64,000 nt of DNA from Microbacterium limosum (GTDB taxonomy: Bacteria > Actinomycetota > Actinomycetes > Actinomycetales > Microbacteriaceae). Each line of letters opens with the position of its first letter. The stretch's first letter is position 1. The stretch lies in assembly GCF_036324365.1 (NCBI RefSeq), contig NZ_CP137080.1, positions 1,116,001 through 1,180,000 on the forward strand, read 5' to 3'. The notes under the pieces were generated by a model, which saw only the letters and a list, made by a program, of their open reading frames with translations, was not told where the DNA came from and ran no database searches. Both the position numbers and the translations under genes were made by a program. This document shows positions 25,558-33,714 of the stretch, in pieces.

Positions 25558-26563
25558 GATCCTCAAGGCTGCGAGCGTGTTTTTCGCGAAGGAGCTCGAC
25601 CGCCCCTGACCGAGATGATCCGGTTCATCACCGAGTACCGGGATCGTTTCGGGGTCGAGCTCATCTGCCGGGTGTTGCGCCCGGCAGTTCAAGGGTTCCT
25701 CACCTCCCGCGGCTACCGCGCCGCCATCGGCCGTGTGCCGTCCGCCCGGCAGCTGCAGGACGAGCTGCTCGTCCCGGAGGTCGCCAGGCTGCATGCGGAG
25801 AACTACGGCGTCTACGGCCGCCGGAAGATGCATGCATTAATGCGTCGGCAAGGGTGGGACATCGGCCGCGACCAGACCGAACGCCTCATGCGCCTGGCCG
25901 GAGTCCGAGGCGTCCGGAAGTCGAAGCGTGTGTTCACTACCCGCTCGGACAAGACGACCGTGCTGCCGAGTGATCTCGTCAACCGCCGCTTCACGGCGCC
26001 GGCGCCGCGGCGGCTCTGGGTTTGTGACGTGACCTACGTCGCAACGTGGTCGGGGTTCGCTTACGTCGCGTTCGTTACCGACGTCTACTCGCGACGCATC
26101 GTGGGCTGGAACGTCGCGTCGACGCTGCGGTCGGAGATCCTTCCGATGCAGGCGCTCGATATGGCCGCCTGGAACGTCGGCGGCCGACTCGATGGGCTGA
26201 TCCACCACGCCGATCACGGGTCGAACTACACCGCGATGGTCTACACCGAGCGGATCGTCGAACTCGGCGCTGTCCCCTCCACCGGAACCGTCGGCGACTC
26301 GTTCGATAACGCGATGGCAGAGGCGGTCAACAACCTCTACAAGACCGAGCTGATCCGTCAACGCGGCCCCTGGCGGACCGTCGAGCAAGTCGAGCTCGCG
26401 ACGCTCGAATGGGTGTGGTGGTGGAACAACCAGCGCCTCCACGGCGAGCTCGACATGCGCACCCCCGTCGAGGTCGAGGACGCGCACTACGCTGACCAAG
26501 AATCAGGCCAGCCGGCACCTGCCGGACAAGGCTCCCGATAGGAACGAAAGTCAGGCCGATTCA
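25558..26563 (+). mobile_element. IS3-family element, 3' part
   Basis: The part starts at the GAT duplication beside IS30-C and completes the element begun at 5492: orfA codons ILKAASVFFAKELDRP (stop at 25607-25609), orfB, and the right 23-bp terminal repeat at 26541-26563. orfB is reached by a -1 shift in the CCGCCCCTGA region, giving ELDRP-LTEMIRF. The right flank is a truncated macro-domain gene. Confidence 0.88.
25615..26541 (+). CDS. IS3-family orfB (DDE integrase domain)
   Basis: 308 residues, complete. An HTH_21-like region (VYGRRKMHALMRRQGWDIGRDQTERLMRLAGVRG) precedes the rve integrase core with DVTYVATWSGFAYVAFVTD (Asp), HHADHGSNY (Asp) and NAMAEAVNNLYKTELI (Glu). It is normally made as an OrfAB fusion by -1 frameshifting; orfA is now split, so no fusion protein can be made from this copy. 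The stop codon overlaps the terminal repeat. Confidence 0.93.
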   Translation: MIRFITEYRDRFGVELICRVLRPAVQGFLTSRGYRAAIGRVPSARQLQDELLVPEVARLHAENYGVYGRRKMHALMRRQGWDIGRDQTERLMRLAGVRGVRKSKRVFTTRSDKTTVLPSDLVNRRFTAPAPRRLWVCDVTYVATWSGFAYVAFVTDVYSRRIVGWNVASTLRSEILPMQALDMAAWNVGGRLDGLIHHADHGSNYTAMVYTERIVELGAVPSTGTVGDSFDNAMAEAVNNLYKTELIRQRGPWRTVEQVELATLEWVWWWNNQRLHGELDMRTPVEVEDAHYADQESGQPAPAGQGSR

Positions 26564-26774
26564 CGTGAGCGCGGGAATCTACGGATGGCCAGTCGATGAC
26601 GCGGTCGACGTAGCGTTCGAGTCGATCTGGTCGGCGCCCACTGCGGTTGCCGCAGTCACACTCGTCGCTTTCGATCGCGAGATCTATGAACGGATGCTTA
26701 CCAAGCAGGGTGAGGTCACTCCGCGCCGGATCCTCGAAGGCGTCAGGCAACTCCACGAGCGGGGATACGAATAA
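26564..26774 (+). pseudogene. Macro-domain protein, C-terminal remnant
   Basis: About 70 codons. SAGIYGWPVDDAVDVAFESI matches the C-terminal part of macro domains (ADP-ribose binding / O-acetyl-ADP-ribose deacetylase), where the conserved S-x-G-I-Y-G loop contacts the distal ribose. The rest of the domain is cut off by the IS3 end at 26563. A GTG at 26565 gives an accidental start. Confidence 0.65.
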
Positions 26775-26792
26775 TTCCGCATCCTTCCGTAC

Positions 26793-26996
26793 ATGAGCCC
26801 CTCAGGGATGCACTGGCGTGTTGAGATCGCAGAGGCGGCGGCCATGGACGACTCCGAAGGCTACGTCGCTTACCGAAACGAGAACGTGGTGCTCAGATAC
26901 AGCACCGGAAGCGGTCCCGAGTTCGCGGAGACGATCGTCGACCGATCCACCAAGCCCGACGAGGTCGCCGACCTGATCCTCGCTTCTATGCCCTAG
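26793..26996 (+). CDS. Small conserved-looking hypothetical protein
   Basis: 67 residues from the ATG; the same frame is open from just after the macro-gene stop (FRILPYMSPSGMHWRVEIAEA), so the true start may be a few codons earlier. No domain that I can name. It follows the macro remnant closely, as if both belonged to one lost operon. Confidence 0.5.
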   Translation: MSPSGMHWRVEIAEAAAMDDSEGYVAYRNENVVLRYSTGSGPEFAETIVDRSTKPDEVADLILASMP

Positions 26997-27008
26997 GTAC
27001 AAGAACAC

Positions 27009-27294
27009 GTGCCCGACTCCGCCTATGCGGACTGGTATGCCCGGCTCATGCGGCTGATCACCGCGCAGGATGCCGTGCCCATCGCCTTCGCGGACTACTA
27101 CGACACCCGGCAGGGGTGGGAAATCGGCTGGGGGAGTGGCGTATTCGTGGAAGCGCCACCACTACTTCCTCGCTGAGGCAAATGGCCCCGCGATGTCGAA
27201 AGTGGTTCTGCCTAACCGTCGCACGGCACACCCTCTGCCGACTCTGATGCAAGTCCACCGGGAGCGTCGGAGGGGCACGATAGCCTCAGCGTGA
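27009..27294 (+). pseudogene. Hypothetical protein with one-base frameshift
   Basis: GTG at 27009 reads VPDSAYADWYARLMRLITAQ and on to DYYDTRQGWEIGWG. The frame then shifts in a run of five G (27130-27134). Dropping one G gives GWEIGWGVAYSWKRHHYFLAE and an open frame to 27294. Either a real +1 mutation or a homopolymer sequencing error. The family is unknown to me. Confidence 0.5.
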
Positions 27295-27340
27295 CGGACG
27301 ATGGCGAACATCGTTCCGCACGGGGAGGGGTTCAAGGGCG

Positions 27341-28519
27341 ATGGTGGAACAACGGCGACTCGATTTCGGCCGGCTTAAGGATGTAGCCGACACGGCTGGT
27401 CGCAAGGTCGCGGACGTGGCGAACTCCGGCTGGGCGAAAACCGTTGAGGTCGCAGACGGCGTCGGGCAGGGAGTGAAGAAGTCTGCCGATCAGACAGCCG
27501 CGACGCTCACTGCCGTCGGGCAGAGCGTTGCAGGTCGTCTCCAGGGCAAGCACAAGAACGGCGTCGACCTATCAGCGCTAAGTACCGAGGCCAAGCTCGC
27601 TTACTGCCGCATTCTCGCGCGCCTCACTCTGGCGGACGCCGCAATTGACCCCCGCGAGATCGCGAACCTGTATCTGTTCGCCACAACGATTCAGCTTGAG
27701 CCCGACGCGCGCTCAGTTCTGCGCGGTGAGTTGACGGCGCACAGTCTTGGTAGCGATACCGAGGCGCTCGAGGAATCGGCCGTCGGATATGCGGTTGCCC
27801 TGAAGGGGGAACTCCTCGACGAGGACGTCGAAGCCGTGTTCGCTGCGCTCGTTAGGGATCTTCTCCGCATAGCTCGCGCCGACAAGCATCAGTCCGAGGA
27901 AGAGGACCGGCTAATCGCGAAGATCGCGGAGGTGCAATTCGGCGAGGCTACTGACGATGTGGTCGCAACCACCAGAACCCTGGTCACAGCTGAGGAAGAT
28001 TACCTTGCGGGGAAGATCTCAACCAGCCAGCTCGAGACCGTCACGAAGGATGTGCTCGCCAAGGCTGCGGCCTTTAGCGCACCGATCGCCGCTGTCAGCC
28101 TCGCCGGAAGCGTCAGCGGACTTGGCGCCGCGGGGATCACGTCGGGGCTCGCGGCACTCGGATTCGGTGGCCTTCTCGGCCTGAACCCCATGACGACCGG
28201 CATCGGTGTCGCAGTGCTCCTCGGTGTGGGCGTGTACGCAGGAACCCGATGGGTGCTCGGCATCAACGAGCGCGAACGAGAGCATCGTCGCGAACACCTG
28301 ATCCAGCAGGTTCTCAAGAACCACCAGCAGGCAATCGGTGACCTCACTCAAGACATCGCCGGGCTGGCAAGCCGCATGGAGGACTACCTCGCACAAACGA
28401 CACAGAATGAACACCGACTCGCCGCGTTGCGCGCCGACCTTGCAGCGTTCAAACTCGCACTCGCAAGCCTGCAGGCCAACCGCGACGCGTTCGAGCAGGG
28501 TGAGTCTGTCAGTGCCTGA
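27341..28519 (+). CDS. TerB-like protein with glycine-rich membrane hairpin and coiled coil
   Basis: 392 residues, ATG start. Residues 1-75 are amphipathic and repetitive (VADTAGRKVADVANSG, VGQGVKKSADQTAATLTAVG). Residues 80-220 are helical and resemble a TerB/tellurite-resistance fold (LAYCRILARLTLADAAIDPREI; LLRIARADKHQSEEEDRLIAKI). Residues 245-310 are hydrophobic and Gly/Ala-rich, enough for two membrane passes (ending LGVGVYAGTRWVLG). The last 80 form a coiled coil (VLKNHQQAIGDLTQDIAGL). It is the first gene of a three-gene operon; the next start overlaps its end. Function unknown. Confidence 0.7.
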   Translation: MVEQRRLDFGRLKDVADTAGRKVADVANSGWAKTVEVADGVGQGVKKSADQTAATLTAVGQSVAGRLQGKHKNGVDLSALSTEAKLAYCRILARLTLADAAIDPREIANLYLFATTIQLEPDARSVLRGELTAHSLGSDTEALEESAVGYAVALKGELLDEDVEAVFAALVRDLLRIARADKHQSEEEDRLIAKIAEVQFGEATDDVVATTRTLVTAEEDYLAGKISTSQLETVTKDVLAKAAAFSAPIAAVSLAGSVSGLGAAGITSGLAALGFGGLLGLNPMTTGIGVAVLLGVGVYAGTRWVLGINEREREHRREHLIQQVLKNHQQAIGDLTQDIAGLASRMEDYLAQTTQNEHRLAALRADLAAFKLALASLQANRDAFEQGESVSA

Positions 28520-29921
28520 CTCACTCGCCGCAGTTTCGACCGTTGCGGCATACCAGGACGTGACGTTGACCGAACTCCGTGGCGTCTTCGATCGTGTCGA
28601 CTTCGACCTGCGCGAGGCACTTGAGCGGGAGGCTCGAGTAAGCGACTCGGTATCGAGCATTGAGGACGAGATCGGCGCCGTCAGACACCAGTTGGCGGCG
28701 CTAGGCATCGAAGTTCCGGACTTCCCACACGACACAGCACAGGCGAGCGAGGTGCCCGCGAACGGCGCAGTTCACCAGCCCGGCTATGGACTCCCCGTCG
28801 CGCCGTCAGGACTCGACTTCTCCGACCTCACCGCGCTGGCAGAAGCCCGCCTCGCCATGCTCGACGTTGATCTGAGCCGCGACCCGCTTCTCCAGGTACT
28901 ACCAGAGGGGCAGATCAAGGCGAGCCTCCAACAGTACGACGCTCAGTTTGGAGACGTGAGCTGGACCAAGACGGACTGGGCTGTAGTCCTCGGTGCCGGC
29001 GTCGTCGCGACGATCCTCGACGTTGTGCTGGTGCGAATCCCCGCCGACCGCAACTTCATGGGCAAGAAGTACGAGGGCTCACCGCTGACGGATTGGCTCA
29101 ACGAAAACAGCAAGTCCCTCCACGAGCGATTCGGCAAGCCGTTCGAAGGTTTCGCCAAGGTCCCCTTCGACGCGCCCACCACGAAGGCCACCAACGATGC
29201 CGTGCGAGGCATGTTCCCGAAGGTGCACAGGCTGATGAGTCCGGGACACGACCCGATTCTCGGCTTCCTGGTGGGCATTGCCGACCTCATGCGCGGGACC
29301 GGGACATACATCGATCACCTCGGCAATCTCGTGCAGGTGACTACCAACATGGCGCCGGTGGACCTTACGACCGCGTTGCTCAAACAGGTAGCTCACCTTC
29401 TCTCTGACGTCTTCACGCCGGCCGGTTTGCCCGCCCCGTTGTTCAGCCTTCTCCAACTCGTCAAGACGGAGTCCCCGTTCGCGCTGTGGAAGGACGGGCC
29501 AAAGGTGCCCTGGACGGACATCGCCCGCGACATGTACAGAAACGGCTACGACCTCCGATACTTTCTGACGATGGGCATCGTTCCCGCGGCTGTCGAAGTG
29601 ATCATCCGGGCGTACTGGATGCTCGACGCTCTCTCTACTGGGAAGACCGCCGACCAGCGAAAGCTCGAAGTCGCCAAGCTCCGCTCGATGCTCCTGCTGG
29701 GCCACACTGTCGCGACGTCCGGAACGCTGGTCAAGACGGGTCTTGTCTTCGGAATGAATCCGGCCGCGCTCAACTACCCACAGCTGCTCGCGATGGTGCC
29801 CGCCACGATCGCCTGGCTCAAAGAGTCGATTGCTCGAGAGCAACGCATTGGCAGCGCGCTTGAAGCCGAGTGGGTAGCCCTCACAGCCGAAGACAGCAGA
29901 TCCGAATCACAAGCCGAGTAG
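28500..29921 (+). CDS. Hydrophobic protein of unknown function, second gene of operon
   Basis: 473 residues from the GTG at 28500, overlapping the upstream gene; a GTG at 28512 sits better behind AGGGTGAG. The N-terminal 60 residues form coiled-coil-like helices. A first membrane-like segment (WAVVLGAGVVATILDVVLV) is followed by NFMGKKYEGSPLTDWLNEN and several further hydrophobic segments (PILGFLVGIADLMRG, YFLTMGIVPAAVEVIIRAYWML, MLLLGHTVATSGTLVKTGLVFG). No named domain comes to mind. Coupling to the TerB-like gene suggests a membrane complex. Confidence 0.65.
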   Translation: MSLSVPDSLAAVSTVAAYQDVTLTELRGVFDRVDFDLREALEREARVSDSVSSIEDEIGAVRHQLAALGIEVPDFPHDTAQASEVPANGAVHQPGYGLPVAPSGLDFSDLTALAEARLAMLDVDLSRDPLLQVLPEGQIKASLQQYDAQFGDVSWTKTDWAVVLGAGVVATILDVVLVRIPADRNFMGKKYEGSPLTDWLNENSKSLHERFGKPFEGFAKVPFDAPTTKATNDAVRGMFPKVHRLMSPGHDPILGFLVGIADLMRGTGTYIDHLGNLVQVTTNMAPVDLTTALLKQVAHLLSDVFTPAGLPAPLFSLLQLVKTESPFALWKDGPKVPWTDIARDMYRNGYDLRYFLTMGIVPAAVEVIIRAYWMLDALSTGKTADQRKLEVAKLRSMLLLGHTVATSGTLVKTGLVFGMNPAALNYPQLLAMVPATIAWLKESIAREQRIGSALEAEWVALTAEDSRSESQAE

Positions 29922-29947
29922 TCGCTCGGATCGGAAGGAGCCCCGAC

Positions 29948-31213
29948 GTGATCGCCGAGCAGGTTGACGAAGCGCTCCATGACGCGCGGGCAGGGCTCGC
30001 GCGCGCCCGAGACATGCGTTCAGTGCTCACCGATCTCCCGGATTGGGCTCGCTCCGCCTGGGTAGGGCGAAAGCTGCTCGACGTAGGAAAGAACGAGGAA
30101 GCCCTCCGCGCGCTGTGGACAGAGATCGAAATGGGTTGCCCGTGGTATCTGATGCAGGCGAGATTCCTCGCTGAGGCGAGTCTGGAGGGCTTCCTCGAGC
30201 ATCCGGAAGCGGCGCTTGATCGCCTCTGCATGGCCGCGCAGCCCCCGGCAAATGACCACTGGGACCCGGAGCTGTACTTGCAGGCGCTCTTTGAGCTCGC
30301 CACCTTCGAAACCCAGGATCCGCAGGTCGACGCAGTTCTGAGGCGCGCCGAGTGGGCGAACCTCGCATTCGAGCTCGTGGAGAGCGTGACCTGGTGGTCC
30401 TTCGTGCCCTGGTGGGATGAGTCGAAGCAACAGAGACTCCGCGCAATCATCGACGCTGCCGATCCGGCTTCCTCGCTCTTTGATCACAATCCGACGGCAT
30501 CCTGGCAGCACTACATCGCAGACCCTGATCACGAGATCCGCAACCTCGAGGATTGGCAGGACGAGCTCATGGGGCTTGAGGAGTCGCTCCTCGCAGCTGT
30601 CACCATGTCCGAGTTCAACGATTCCGCGCTTCGCCGTCCCTACACCGACGAGATCGCAGCACTATGGTCCGCAGGCGACCCAGTTCGCACAGCCGCGGAG
30701 GTGAGCGACATCCTTCTGGACGCCTACCGACCGCAGGAGCTGGACGATAGCGAACTGCAGGGCAGTGACACCGAGAGGCCCTACTGGCGTGATCCGCTTG
30801 CCCAGACGGAACTTGAGGCTCTCCTCGCACGTGCCTATGCGGCGATGGGAAGACCCGACGCAGCCGATGCCGCCTATGCTCGCGCTTTCGCCGGGTTCAA
30901 GGAGGCGTCCGGCTGGGTCCTCCAACTCGACGCGCTCACGGATGGCCGCATTCTGGCAGCGTTGGGCGATGTCGATGGGGCCTTCGACAAGCTCTGGGAA
31001 TCCGTCCGACGGTTCAATTCGTCGCGCGGAGACATCGATCTGGCGCTCGAGGCGCTATGCGAGCTCGCCATCCTCGAACGGCCGTCGCCGCGGCATCCGT
31101 CGCCGCGGGACTGGGCAACCGTTGCGACGGCAATGGCTGCGGCTGAGGGATCATGGTCACCGGGACCGTGGTACAACTCATTCAGCGGTCGAGTGGATCG
31201 CATTGCTCGATAG
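29948..31213 (+). CDS. Soluble helical-repeat (TPR-like) protein, third gene of operon
   Basis: 421 residues from the GTG at 29948, with GGAAGGAG just upstream; the frame is open further 5' but only into the previous gene. Acidic, Trp-rich, helical, with repeat-like stretches (LEALLARAYAAMGRPDAADAAYARAFAGF; LGDVDGAFDKLWESVRRFNSSRGDIDLALEALCELAIL) that look like tetratricopeptide repeats. No enzyme motif seen. It is probably the cytosolic partner of the two upstream proteins. A tRNA-Ala follows after about 215 bases. Confidence 0.65.
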   Translation: MIAEQVDEALHDARAGLARARDMRSVLTDLPDWARSAWVGRKLLDVGKNEEALRALWTEIEMGCPWYLMQARFLAEASLEGFLEHPEAALDRLCMAAQPPANDHWDPELYLQALFELATFETQDPQVDAVLRRAEWANLAFELVESVTWWSFVPWWDESKQQRLRAIIDAADPASSLFDHNPTASWQHYIADPDHEIRNLEDWQDELMGLEESLLAAVTMSEFNDSALRRPYTDEIAALWSAGDPVRTAAEVSDILLDAYRPQELDDSELQGSDTERPYWRDPLAQTELEALLARAYAAMGRPDAADAAYARAFAGFKEASGWVLQLDALTDGRILAALGDVDGAFDKLWESVRRFNSSRGDIDLALEALCELAILERPSPRHPSPRDWATVATAMAAAEGSWSPGPWYNSFSGRVDRIAR

Positions 31214-31428
31214 CAGTCTCCCCCGCGATCGCGGAGTCTCGCCCAGGGGTTGGCGTTGCTCTCGAGAACTTGAGATGTAGACACTTACTCGACTGTTCAG
31301 ATACCTCGAGATCTCTCCAGGAGCGTCCAGATCCATCGAAGCCCGGTCGCGTATGCTGGCAAACTCAACCACCGGAGTGAAGCCGAAGCGCAAGATTCCG
31401 GGGATTTTGGGCATCCGCGAGACCATCC

Positions 31429-31501
31429 GGGCCTGTGGCGCAGCTGGTAGCGCACCTGCATGGCATGCAGGGGGTCAGGGGTTCGAGTCCCCTCAGGTCC
31501 A
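31429..31501 (+). tRNA. tRNA-Ala (GGC)
   Basis: A complete cloverleaf: acceptor GGGCCTG/CAGGTCC, D arm GCGC/GCGC, anticodon stem CCTGC/GCAGG around loop ATGGCAT (anticodon GGC), T arm AGGGG-TTCGAGT-CCCCT, discriminator A. CC follows but not a full CCA. A TATGCT about 75 bases upstream may be the -10. Its 3' end is duplicated at 35797-35810, on the far side of a nest of insertion sequences. Confidence 0.95.
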
Positions 31502-31503
31502 CC
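31490..31503 (+). repeat. 14-bp direct repeat of the tRNA-Ala 3' end (second copy 35797-35810)
   Basis: CCCTCAGGTCCACC occurs here as the tRNA 3' end and again at 35797-35810, immediately outside the two ends of the IS481-type element. It is most simply its long target duplication; an att-type repeat is the alternative. Confidence 0.75.
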
Positions 31504-31554
31504 CTGTGATGAGTCGCGACATAGGAGACATCTGAGTCGCGTCATAGGCGACAT

Positions 31555-32130
31555 TTACGAGAGAGAGTCCGGCCATCGGCCGGGCTCTCTCTCGTTGTTT
31601 CGCCAGTAGGTCCGGGCGGGGTCGATGGTGTTGGTCGCGATGATTTCGCCGGTGTCGAGGTGGATGACGGTGACGGTGTGTTCGTCGGCGATGAGGATGC
31701 AGCGTTTCCCGCGGTGGTTGGCGCCGATGCCGAGGTGGTGCATGCGGGCCGCGCGGCGGAAGCTGATTTTCCCGTTGCTGTCGACGTGGTCGTGTCGGAT
31801 CCGGTAGTGGGTGCGGTCGCTGTGGCCGGCGGGGGTGGCTTTCGGGGTGGCGGCGTAGGCGAGGTCGGGTGTGGTTGCGTGGGCGCGGTGGGGTCGGGTG
31901 GTGTTGTAGTAGTCCCGGAACTGGTCGAGCTGGGTCTGGAGCTCCGTGATGGTTGCCGCGCGGGGTCGGGCGGTGAGCCAGCGTTTGAGGGTCTGGTGGA
32001 AGCGTTCGATCTTCCCTTGGGTTTGCGGGTGGTTCGGGGTGCCGTTCTTCTGTCGGATGTTCAGCGCGGCGAGGACGTATTCGAACTCGTTGCGTCCCCC
32101 TCCGTGGCGGGCGGTGTAGACGCGTCCGTT
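31555..32130 (-). pseudogene. IS481-family transposase, C-terminal part
   Basis: About 191 codons read on the minus strand from NGRVYTARHGGGRNEFEYVL through QTQGKIERFHQTLKRWL (catalytic Glu region) and RDYYNTTRPHRAHATTPDLAY to MHHLGIGANHRGKRCIL and the stop at 31555. It continues the N-part, which ends STLTD at 35121. The D-N-G-R motif that carries the second catalytic Asp is cut precisely at the IS110 insertion. Confidence 0.85.
31561..31593 (+). terminator. Hairpin after tRNA-Ala, at the IS481 end
   Basis: GAGAGAGTCCGGCC, a short loop, and GGCCGGGCTCTCTCTC form a strong stem followed by GTTGTTT. It sits at the end of the transposase gene and could stop transcription in both directions, including readthrough from the tRNA. 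Confidence 0.5.
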
Positions 32131-32146
32131 GAGTTCCTAAGGGATG

Positions 32147-32416
32147 TCAAGCGGTGGTGTGCTGGGTAGCCTTGGGCTGGGACGGGCCGGTTGATGGAGC
32201 GCGTTGCGACTCCTTGCTTCGCCGGCTCGTTCTTGTCGTGGTGCGAGTTCGCCGGAGCGAGTCCGGGACGGTGTATCGAGCTCGGATGAGCGCTCGCGCG
32301 TTCTCGGTAGTGACGGGTGTGCCGTCGACGTCGCGGAGTTCGTAGGGGGCCCCGGCATTCCAGCACGCTGCGATCCTGGTGAGTAGGGTTGCGGCGATGT
32401 GGCAGATCGCGGTGTT
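32147..32416 (-). pseudogene. IS110-family transposase, C-terminal part
   Basis: Read on the minus strand: NTAICHIAATLLTRIAACWN, then GAPYELRDVDGTPVTTENAR and ARYTVPDSLRR, ending in a basic tail. It continues the N-part, which breaks at VVSGKHH. It carries the final portion of the transposase only. Confidence 0.8.
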
Positions 32417-32486
32417 GGGGACTGCTGCACGAGTAGGTGACATCTGATCTGGCTTGCCCGGGAGGGCGGCCTGGAAGGATGGCATC

Positions 32487-32795
32487 GTGCCAAAGCCTTA
32501 TCCCACCGAGTTCCGTGACGACGTGGTCCGCGTCGCGAGGAGCCGTGAGCCCGGAGTGACGATCGAGCAGATCGCGAAAGACTTCGGGGTCCACCCGATG
32601 ACGCTGCAGAAGTGGATGCGTCGCGCCGATATCGACGAGGGCGCCAAGCCTGGCCAGACCCGCACCGAGGCGGCTGAGATCCGTGAGCTGAGGAAGCGGA
32701 ACCGGCTGCTCGAGCAGGAGAACGAGGTGCTCCGGCGGGCCGCGGCGTATCTGTCGCAGGCGAACCTGCCGGGAAAAGGTTCTACCCGCTCGTGA
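32487..32795 (+). CDS. IS3-family orfA
   Basis: 102 residues from GTG: PKPYPTEFRDDVVRVARSRE, a helix-turn-helix (VTIEQIAKDFGVHPMTLQKWMRRA) and a leucine-zipper helix (IRELRKRNRLLEQENEVLRR). Its stop overlaps the orfB GTG (GTGA). OrfA binds the ends and can combine with OrfB by frameshifting. Confidence 0.92.
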   Translation: MPKPYPTEFRDDVVRVARSREPGVTIEQIAKDFGVHPMTLQKWMRRADIDEGAKPGQTRTEAAEIRELRKRNRLLEQENEVLRRAAAYLSQANLPGKGSTRS

Positions 32796-33679
32796 CGGAG
32801 CTCGCCGCCGCGGGGATCCCTGTGACGGTGACGTGTCGGGTGCTCAAGCTCTCCCGCCAGCCCTACTACCGGTGGCTCGCGGACCCCATCGCTACCAGCG
32901 AGGTGGTGGAGGCGTATCGCGCGAACGCGCTGTTCGACGCGCATAGGGACGATCCCGAGTTCGGGCACCGGCTCCTTGCCGACGAAGCCGCCGAAGCGGG
33001 CGAATCCATGTCGGATCGGACGGCGTGGCGGATCGCGTCCAGCAACGGCTGGTTCAGCGCGTTCGGGAAGCCCAAGCGCAGCAAAGGACGCCGACCGGGT
33101 CCGCCGGTGCACGACGATCTCTGCGCGGTGGTCGACGAGGACGGACGGACGCGGCACGTGTTCGCGGCCGACGCGCCGAACGAACTCTGGCTCGTCGACA
33201 TCACGGAGCACAAGACCGCGGAAGGCAAGCTCTACTGCTGCGCGATCAAAGACGCGTTCTCCGGCCGGATCGTCGGGTACTCGATCGACTCCAGGATGAA
33301 GTCGCGGCTGGCCGTTCAGGCTCTCGAGAACGCGGTCGCAATGCGCGGCGACGTCGCCGGCTGCATCGTGCATAGCGATAGGGGCAGTCAATTTCGCAGT
33401 CGGAAGTTCCTGCGTGCTCTGGCCCGCCATCGCATGGTCGGGAGCATGGGAAGAGTTGGATCGAGCGGGGACAACGCGGCGATGGAATCGTTCTTCGCCT
33501 TGCTGCAGAAGAACGTCCTCGACCGCCGCACTTGGACCACCCGTGAGCAGTTGCGGATCGCGATTGTCACCTGGATCGAACGGACCTATCACCGCCGACG
33601 CAGACAGCGTCGGCTCGGGCGTTTGACGCCCATCGAGTTCGAGAACATCATGAACACGACCGTCGCACTGGCGGCGTGA
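32792..33679 (+). CDS. IS3-family orfB (transposase)
   Basis: 295 residues. N-terminal HTH_21-like region (LSRQPYYRWLADP; FGHRLLADEAAEAGESMSDR), then the DDE core: Asp in LWLVDITEHK, Asp in IVHSDRGSQF, Glu in NAAMESFFALLQKNVLD. Intact frame. Probably the youngest layer of the nest. Confidence 0.93.
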   Translation: MTELAAAGIPVTVTCRVLKLSRQPYYRWLADPIATSEVVEAYRANALFDAHRDDPEFGHRLLADEAAEAGESMSDRTAWRIASSNGWFSAFGKPKRSKGRRPGPPVHDDLCAVVDEDGRTRHVFAADAPNELWLVDITEHKTAEGKLYCCAIKDAFSGRIVGYSIDSRMKSRLAVQALENAVAMRGDVAGCIVHSDRGSQFRSRKFLRALARHRMVGSMGRVGSSGDNAAMESFFALLQKNVLDRRTWTTREQLRIAIVTWIERTYHRRRRQRRLGRLTPIEFENIMNTTVALAA

Positions 33680-33714
33680 CTACAACCTGTCACCTATCCG
33701 TGCAGCAGTCCCTT

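Larger units (their letters stand above)
32417..33712 (+). mobile_element. IS3-family element (different from the split one)
   Basis: About 1.3 kb. The ends are near-perfect inverted repeats (GGGACTGCTGCACG-A-G-TAGGTGACA type at 32418; its complement ends at 33712). TT is present on both sides; any longer duplication is not visible. It is inserted in the IS110 transposase between the codons of GKHH and NTAIC, and is structurally complete. Confidence 0.88.

Noticed and set aside
5492..26563. Composite transposon bounded by IS30-A and IS30-C
   Set aside because: A composite transposon should have the same duplication outside both ends and a continuous cargo. The GAT outside fits, but the split MFS gene and the inner GAA pair require a circle, so simple composite transposition does not explain it.
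31353..31554. Short frames over and around tRNA-Ala (e.g. minus-strand EGTRTPDPLHAMQ)
   Set aside because: This is the well-known spurious translation of a tRNA gene; kept only as a hint for the recombinase remnant frame.
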